Shown here piece after piece: positions 50,601-59,600 of a DNA stretch of 64,000 nucleotides (its first letter is position 1; the number at the start of each line of letters is the position of its first letter). Below the pieces are notes generated by a model. That model was not told the DNA's origin. It saw nothing but the letters and a program-made list of their open reading frames with translations, and ran no database searches. This DNA comes from Rana temporaria (taxonomy: Eukaryota; Chordata; Amphibia; Anura; Ranidae): contig NC_053499.1 in NCBI RefSeq assembly GCF_905171775.1, forward strand, positions 24,907,686-24,971,685, read 5' to 3'. The position numbers and the translations under genes are program-made.

Positions 50601-53600
50601 CATTGTTGTCTATGGCCGAACGCCAATGCCGACTGAAAAAAAGGGTCTGGGACTTTTTTTTCAGGCGGTTCGGCGTGAGATGTGAACCATCTTCATTAGG
50701 GTTGTCCCGATACCAGTATCGGTATCGGGACCGATACCGAGTATTTGCGCTAGTACTCGTACTCGCGCAAATACTCCCGATACCAAAATAGAATACTTTT
50801 TTTTTTTTTTTTTTTTTTTTTTTGACATCGAGCACAAATTGGATGGCACCATTGGATGGCACTGATAGGTGGCACTGGCATTGATTGAATGGCACTCATA
50901 AATGGATGGCACTGATAGGTGGCACTGGCATTGATTGGGTGGCACTGATGAGATGCACTAATAAGCTGCCTCCCTGCACTGATGCACTAATGGGCACTGA
51001 TCTGCACTGATAGGTGGCACTGGCTAGCTGCACTTTTGGGCACTGGCACCGATGAGCTGCACTGATAGGTGGCACTGGCAGTGATCACTCCTTCAATGAT
51101 ATGTAGTTTTCCAGTACCGTATGCTAAAAAACAGCCCCACACCATGATGTACCAGTTCTTCATAATTCTAAAGAAAATATCTTTGGTCTGTATTGTGGTT
51201 TGAAAACAGTCACATGACATTAAAAAAAAGTATCGGTATTCGGTATCGGCGACTACTTGAAAAAAAGTATCGGTACTTGTACTCAGTCCTAAAAAAGTGG
51301 TATCGGGACAACCCTAATCTCCATAGACACCAATGTGAAATCTCCCCTCCAGCGGCACGAGCGTCTGGCGTGAAAACGCCTAGATGTGAATGGAGCCTAA
51401 AAGCGAATAGAGAAGGAGATAGACAGATTGGTGAGTACCTGCTACAGGTTGCCCGAGGAAAACGACTGGTGTGGGGTGAAGATGGGACCATCTACTCTGC
51501 ACATGGTGAGCCGTCTCTATTACAGAAAGCTTCTTCAGAGGCAAAGTTTCACACTGAATTAATGCACCCATTTGGAAGAAATACACAAAGCACACCGAGA
51601 TGCATATAAGAATACACATGCCTCTTGTATTTAGGCAATATTTGCTTTTCCTGGAGTCCTAGTTTCAGTGCGAAACGCGTCAGAAGTCAGGTTTTATTTT
51701 ATTTTGCTGTGACTTGTAGTGCTGTCCTATTTTTTTTTTTTAATAAAGGCTACAATTTGTTCAGAGTGCAGCTGTCTAGAGACAATTTTTGTTCCTACCC
51801 AGAGGGGGTTAGCGGCCTTTTCCACATTAAGGTAAGCCATAAATGACCAGGTGGTAGGAAAGCAAATCGCTTGCTCCCCCCCCATTAACATTGACTGTGG
51901 CTCTCTCCCACAGAGCTATTATGTTCTGCTGACAGGGAACCTGCCCAGCCAGTAGAACATAATTACTACTAGGGGCTGTGGCCCAGCCTGCCCATAGATT
52001 GCATCTCACCTGATCCCTGCTGAACCAGCCAGGATTTGATCCATCTATATGGCTGGCTTTAGTGTCATGTCTACAAGCATTGGGCAACTAACATGCCAGT
52101 AAACATTGGTGCATTGTAGTCTTAGTTTGTTAAGATAAAACTCCTTAATTATTATACTCTTATAGAATTATTGGGATGATCTTGCCATTAGAAATACAGC
52201 TTTGAGTGCACAAATTAATTAACCTGTGCACACGCAAAACATTTTCATCCCTATTTCCTACACTATCAGACCTCAGATCAGTCCCAAATGCTGTACTCCT
52301 AGGAACACAGAGTGCTGCTGACAATCATGCAGGCTTCTTCCATACAGCATGACAAAGTCTTAAGTTGCCCAGAGGGTTTTCAGTGATGACAGAAAGGTGA
52401 ATGAGCCACACTTTGTTATTGACAGCCTAATTATCTGTTAACCACTTAAGGACCGCCGCACGGCGATATACGTCGGCAGAATGGCACGACTGGGCACAGG
52501 GACGTATATATACATCCCCTTTAAGAGCCCAGCCGTGGGTCGCGAGCGCACCAGCGGCGGTGTGCTCGCGACCCGGTCCGAAGCTCCATGACCGCGGGAC
52601 CCGATCGCTGCCGGTGTCCCACGATCGGTCACAGGAGCTGAAAAACGGGGAGGTGTGCGTAAACCCACCTTCCCTGTTCTTCCGTCTGGCAGTGACACTG
52701 ATCGTCTGTTCCCTGATAGAGGGAAGACGATCAGTGCCGTCATGCCTACAGCCACGCCCCCCCTACAGTTAGCACCACTCCCTAGGACACACTTAACCCC
52801 TTCACTGCCATTTTCACAGTAATCGTTGCATTTTTATAGCACTTTTCGCTGTGAAAATGACAATGGTCCCAAAAATGTGTCAAAAGTGTCCGATGTGTCC
52901 GCCATAATGTCGCAGTCATGAAAAAAAAAACGCTGATCGCCGCCATTGGTAAAAAAAAAAAAATTATAAAAAAAATGCCATACAACTATCCCCTATTTTG
53001 TAAACGCTATAAATTTTGCGCAAACCAATCGATTAACGCTTACTGCTTTTTTTTTTTTTTTCCTTTACCAAAAATAGGTAGAATATGTATCGGCCTAAAC
53101 TGAGGGGGAACATTTTTTTTATTTTTTTTTTTATATATATATATATATATATTTTAAATGGATATTTTATTATAGCAAAAATTGCAAAATTGTCGCTCTA
53201 TTTTGGTTTATAGCGCAAAAAATAAAAACCGCAGAGGTGATCAAATATCACCAAAAGAAAGCTCTATTTGTGGGAAAAAAAGGACGCCAATTTTGTTTGG
53301 GAGCCACGTCGCACGACCGCGCAATTGTCAGTTAAAGCGACGCAGTGCCAAATCGCAAAAAGGGGCAAGGTCCTTAACCTGCATAATGGTCCGGGTCTTA
53401 AGTGGTTAATTCTAGCCAGTATTCGCAAATGCCAGCACAAAGACATTGTTTGCCACTGGGTTGCTAACCCATGGAGTATATTAATAGTAATATCTGACTT
53501 TGATTGCCCTGTCCTAGGCAAAGCATAACCTGAGTCTCCCCTCCTGGGCAACAGAAGAGGTTGTGGCACGCTTGAGTGAATTAAAGGATTTCAGCTTCAG

Positions 53601-56600
53601 GTTCCTGTTTGGGATTATTGAACAGAAGAATAAAGCTCGTTTACAGGGAGGTAAGTCACACAGCCAAAAGGCCCATACACACGATCAGACTTTTTGACCA
53701 CAATTGTCCGGATCTGTTTTAGCGGACAATCCAACCGCGTGTACACTCCATCGGACAAACTTTTTTTTTTTTTATCAGACAAATGTTCGCTGTCAGAACA
53801 GACAAACTTTCCGGAAACAAATGTCCTACCTCAGCTAATCCGATCGTGTGTACACAAATCCTTCGGACTAAAGTCCAAAGTACAAACACGCATGCTCAGA
53901 ACCAATGCTAAAGATCGGACAACAATAGCAGAAGTTGTCCAAAGGGTGGCGGTAAAGAGCAGAAAAACCACATAGTACATCTATTACGTCACTACGCTCG
54001 TGTTCCTGCCGTGTGTGTATGAATACCAAGTTCACGGCTAACGCCCATTCAGAGCAAAATCCACGGAAAAGTCAGATGGAAGTCCGATCGTGTGTATGAG
54101 GCTTTAGAATTTTATTTTTCAAAAACGATTTTTTATTGCGAAAAAGATGACTAGAAGAGAATAGTTTAAATATCAATCAAATTATACAATGTAGTATTAA
54201 GCTGCATACGGTTTACATTTCTCTTCCGTTCATAGACAGACACAGCCTTCATTGACATTAGGGTTATGCTCTCTCCTGGTAGGAAGAAGCATAACCCTAA
54301 TGTCAATGAAGGCTGTGTCCGTCTATGAACTCAGAGAAATGGATTTTACAGTGAGTACAAAAATCCTAAGTCCCATAGGTACAAGTATAGAGCAGGGGTA
54401 AATCAGTATACAGTAATGGAATACGAACAGTGAACATCTGAACGTCAAATAAGGGAGAACATCTTGTTTAACAAACCATATATTTACATAAACCAACACA
54501 AAGCCTTATAGCGGATGTCCGCTGAAAAAATATATATTAAAAGTCAGCAGCTACAAATACTGCAGCTGCTGACTTTTAATATCCGCACACTTACCTGTCC
54601 TGGAGTCCAGCGCCGTCGCTCGTCACTCTGCTGTCCCCCGCCATCCTCGGTGAGGGAACAAGGAAGTGAAGCACTCCGGCTTCACTGCCCGGTTCCCTAT
54701 GGCGCATGCCCGAGTCGAGCTGCGCCTGCTGATTGGCTCCCGCTATGCTCTGGGAGCCGAGTGTTCCCAGAACACAACAGGGGGGGGGGGTTGGGGGAGA
54801 CGGACGGGAGGCGACATGCTTCTTTCACATCCTGAACTCCTGTGCCTTGGCTTCCCTCTACTACCAAGATGTTGGATCCCATAGAATGACCTTTCCTTCA
54901 AGCTTGCCTCACTTTGACTTTGTCCCTAGATTATGGAAGTGGGTCACCATTCTGTATTCCCATCCACCCTAGAATATATTCATGAATGGTTTTCTATCCC
55001 CCTGATTTCTGCTATACAGAGGTACCCAGCAAAGGTGCCTTTTTATCCCCACTTCTTTTTGCAATAGAAACTTAATCACTGGCTATTAGTATCCCCAGAT
55101 TTGGGGGGAAATCTCCTTTTGGAAGCAGAACAGACCTGGTTGGCCTATACAGAATATAAGACAAGGGCACAGGATCATCAGTTAGAAAGGTAAATACATT
55201 TTATTGGAATAAAAACAATAGCACATTTACATTGAAGTATGTGGTTTGCATCATAGATGACATTCACAGAGCAGCCATGTAATACCAGCCAAAGGCAGCT
55301 GCTGTGATCTGGTTAGGCCCGCTAAACCTGTGTTGGCTGTCAAATCTTGGTGCCTGCAGCTGGTCTGTGAGCTTGTGGGGAAGTGCCAATACGTGAGGTC
55401 AGACCATTCGTTTTAAAGGGAAAACCCCCTTGTACAGCTTTTGGGAATGGACAGGCAATCTTATTGAGTGTACGAATATTTAATCTGCACAATCAAATCT
55501 AGTATGTAAACATACAAAAACAATTGGTCCTAAATGAGTTGCTAGCCAACTCCTAGAAGTGATTCAAAACGTATTAAAGTGATTTGTAAAGGTTGTTTGT
55601 TATTTAAAAAAAAAAATCGCCATTTTGCATATACTTGTTCATCTGATGTAATCCATGAACCTCCATTACCTTGTTTGTACCTCTTAAACTTGAATTCAAT
55701 AAAAATATTGAAAAAATAAAACATGTTATACGGGTAAGGGTTTTGCACAGAGCCGCCCTGATCCTCCACTTCTGGGGTGTCCTGTCGGCACTCCTGCTCT
55801 TCATCGGGTGCCACCACGGAGTCCCGCAGTCCCTGGGGGCACTGCTGCGTTTGTCACTGGATTTGATTGACGGCAGCGGGGGACAATGGCTCCTGCTGCT
55901 ATCAGTCTATCTAATGAGGATGGAGACAGTGGCTGGAGCCGCTGGGCTCGTGCTCGGCGCTGTAACGATCTGGTTCGGGTAAAAAAAAGGTGGGCTCTGG
56001 GGGGCAGCTGCAGCACAGAAGGTTTTTCAACTTAATGCATGAAGGTGAAAAACCTTGAGGCTTTACAACTCCTCTTAAGCCAAACTCTTACCCAAAAAAA
56101 TAGGAAACGCAACGCTTATGAAAAGTACATATGTATCTGACCCAAAAAATGTACATAATATGTAAACGAAAACATTATGCATATAAAACTGCATACAAAA
56201 CCTTATGAAGTCTCCACTCTCTGTTCTTTAATGTCCACCATCCTGGAGGTAAGTCATTCTTCATAGCTAACTGAGCATTTTTTTTTTAGGAGTCTTGGTG
56301 GCACAGATCCTGGAGAATATAACGGCAGCCGCACAGAATGCCACCAGTGGCCTTAAGCTCATTGCATACTCATCCGTAAGTTATAACAGCAATGGACGGT
56401 GGTTTTCTTTTTCTTCACTCTACAGGTTTCCTGTGAATATAAATGTACATTATGCTTCACCTTTCATCTCATAATACAGTACTTTTATTACTTTTTATTT
56501 TGTTTAAAAGGTGAACTATAATAATAAAAAAAAAAAATCTTTAAGGCTAGATTCACACCTATGCATTTTTAGTGCTTTTTGCATTTTGCAGATTTGCACT

Positions 56601-59600
56601 ACAGTCCGTTTAACATTGTTTCCTATGGAACACGTTCTGTAGTGCAAATCTGCAAAATGCAAAAAGCACTAAAAATGCATAGGTGTGAATCAAGCCTTAG
56701 AGTGAGTGGTAATTGTTTAGAAGAACCCATGATAGTTTCTGTTGGGAGAAATAATATTTGTCTTTTGACCATTGACGCTAGGACAGAACATTTAAAAAGA
56801 AATCCTAAATGTTATGGAACAAATCCTGTCGTGTTTCTAGGACCAAAGAAAGGGGATCTCTCCCCAATGGGACACAGACCCCAAAATGAGAAACCTGACG
56901 AGCAGTTTAAGTATTAAATCGTTTATCAAAAAAAAATGTTTTATTGCATGAAGATTCTCAATGACTTGGTATATAGACCTTGATGTTTGGCATCCATTTA
57001 TTATGTCTACAAATGGGGCTGACCTGGGAACCCTGGTTCATAGATCTTTCTGACTGGCAGGCAAACCGTATACCCAAATCTACCATATCTCTGTCTATCT
57101 AAATGGAAAGCTAAGTGGAAATATCTTCTTCTCTTTTATTTAGTGAAAAAATCTTTTTAACCCCAATACCAGACCAATACAATGGAAAAGGAAAAATATG
57201 AATAATATTTAATATATATTTAAATTTTACACCTTCCTTTTTATTTTTTTAGCATGACACCACACTGGGTGCTTTACAGATGGCTCTGGATGTGTCTAAT
57301 GGGAAACAGGCTCCATATGCATCGTGCCATATATTTGAGCTGTATGAAGAGAACTCTGGGTATAAACATACAAGTGTTTTTTTTCTTTTCTTTTTTCTGA
57401 CTTTTCTATATACAAATGCAATTTTAGTTTTTTGATGTATTTTTAAGTGTTACTAAAAACTGTACAAAAAACATTCAATACTTTCAACTGATGTCCTCTT
57501 TTTACATACTGTATTTTCCGGCGTATAAGACGACCTTTTGGATGCAAAAAAATGCATCCAAAGTCGGGGGTCGTCTTATACGCCGGTACCTGTCTCCGTC
57601 AGGCTGCAGGCATCCATGATTTAAAAGCCACGCCTCCTCCTCAGACTGTTCCGCGATTGGCGGAACACTCATTTTCCCAGCAGGGCCTCTGTTCAGTGTT
57701 CCGCCAATCACGGATGCCTTCTCATCCCCGCACGAGAGGACATCCGTGATAGGGGGAACACTGAACAGAGGCCCTGCTGGGAAATTTAGTGTTCCGCCTA
57801 TCACGGAACAGTCTGAGGAGGAGGCGCGGCTTTTGAATCATGGATGCTAGCAGCCTGGAAGCTAAAATCTGAAAAGAAAGTAAGGTAGGGAGATTGTCTT
57901 GGCCGGCACAGTGGAGGCATGTAATGTAATGGCACAGTGGAGGCATGTAATGTAATGGCACAGTGGAGGCATGTAATGTAATGGCACAGTGGAGGCATGT
58001 AATGTAATGGCACAGTGGAGGCATGTAATGTAATGGCACAGTGAGATCTGAAAAAAGCCTGTTTCTGTCAGCGGTTGTTCTGGCTACCCCTTTTCTTCCA
58101 GAAAGACTAGTAGGAAGGGGTAGTCTTATACGGCGAGTATATCCCAAAACCATTTTTTTTTTCCTGGAAAAATAGGGGCTCGTCTTATACGCCCAGTCGT
58201 CTTATACGCCGGCAAATACGGTAGTAATATTACTTTTGGACAGCACATCCAGAAAATGCACTGCTTAAATGTCCATTATGAGCAGGGGTCCTCAAACTAC
58301 GGCCCTCCAGTATTGGTATCGGTATATGTGTGATGGTGAATAAGTTTGAGCCATCTCACAGGTTCCTGTACATTTTGCCTTTGCCCACTAGAGGCCGCTC
58401 TTTACCCACACCCTCATGAGTATTTGCACCTTCGAACAAGCCCCTATGTAATTGGCAAGGGTTTAACCTGCACCCTATATGGTGACTAATGGAAGATGAC
58501 TGTTTTTTATTGTAAGGGTGCATTCACACCACGATTTTGTCATCCTTTTTTTTTTTTTTTTTTCTCACGATTTTAGGTTTTAAATCGTCCAAATCTGTAT
58601 GGCAAAACGTATCCATTCACTGCCATTCATTAATTTAGGTCCCCAAGTGCATCCAATTTGATCCGCATACGATTTGATACGATTTAAAATCGTATCAAAA
58701 AACGTGTTTGACCACATTTTTTGGTCCGGATTTGAAATTGTATTGAAATCGTGTCCGATTTTGTGTTAAAATTGTGTCCGCTTTTTTTTTTTTTTTCTAT
58801 TGTCAATCTAAATCATACTAAATCGGATGACTGTCTGTCTGATTTTCATACGATTTTGTCAGATACGATTCCATCCGATTTAACGGTCCATTTATCGGAT
58901 GTTAAAATCGTGATGTGAACCTAGCCTAAATCTATCATGAAAAAAATACATGGACTACCACTGCTGATCTTCTCCTAATTGCATTAATCTACTAGCTGTT
59001 GTGCTGGACCTTTTGGCTCCTTTATTTTTTCTGTAATCGCTGACATGGAACAAATATGCTGTACAGAAAAGTCCAGAAAAAAGTAGGACATCTTTACCCA
59101 TATATTTGTTCTAGCTCAGAATTCTGGAACCAGAGTCTCAGCGTGACAGCCTAGCAACTAGCATTTTTGGTGTCAGAGTGGCACCTGTCAAGTTGGTCAT
59201 ATGTTGCACGGTTTTCCAGTCTTTTCAACTTCTGTCATTCTATCTGTAATGGGTGGGTTTTTTTTTTTTTTCTGTTTTACATTACAGGAACTTTACAGTG
59301 GAGATGTACTTCAGAAATGACAGCAGCCAACCACCTTACAACTTGACACTCCCAGGCTGTGTACACAGCTGCCCCCTAGACCAGTTCCATGATTTGTTGC
59401 AGCAGGTGATCCCTCAGGACTGGGAGAAAGAATGTCAGCTCCCTAGTTCAACCAAAGATACAGGTGAGCAACACCACAAACTAAGAGTATATGGTTTGAC
59501 AGCTAAATAAAAGGCAAAAAAAGCTTAATTTACAAAGCTTTAATACAAAAATAAGGACACTTATCCTGGTGTGTTTAGCTTTGTATGTGGTGCGTACTAG

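Larger units (their letters stand above)
50697..51316. mobile_element. 620-bp hAT-type element with captured Tc1 fragment and minisatellite
   Basis: Termini TAGGGTTGTCCCGATACC and GGTATCGGGACAACCCTA. The flanks ATCTTCAT (50689-50696) and ATCTCCAT (51317-51324) are an 8-bp duplication with one change. The interior holds a TGATAGGTGGCACTGGCA minisatellite and a Tc1/mariner transposase remnant on the minus strand. ACP2 intron 6. Confidence 0.9.
50491..51400. mobile_element. TTCACA-type miniature element carrying a nested hAT
   Basis: AAGGCTGCATTCACACTGTA on the left and AGATGTGAATGGAGCCTAA on the right are inverted. The middle is the hAT insertion 50697-51316. Gives a clear age order, with the hAT younger. 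ACP2 intron 6. Confidence 0.75.
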
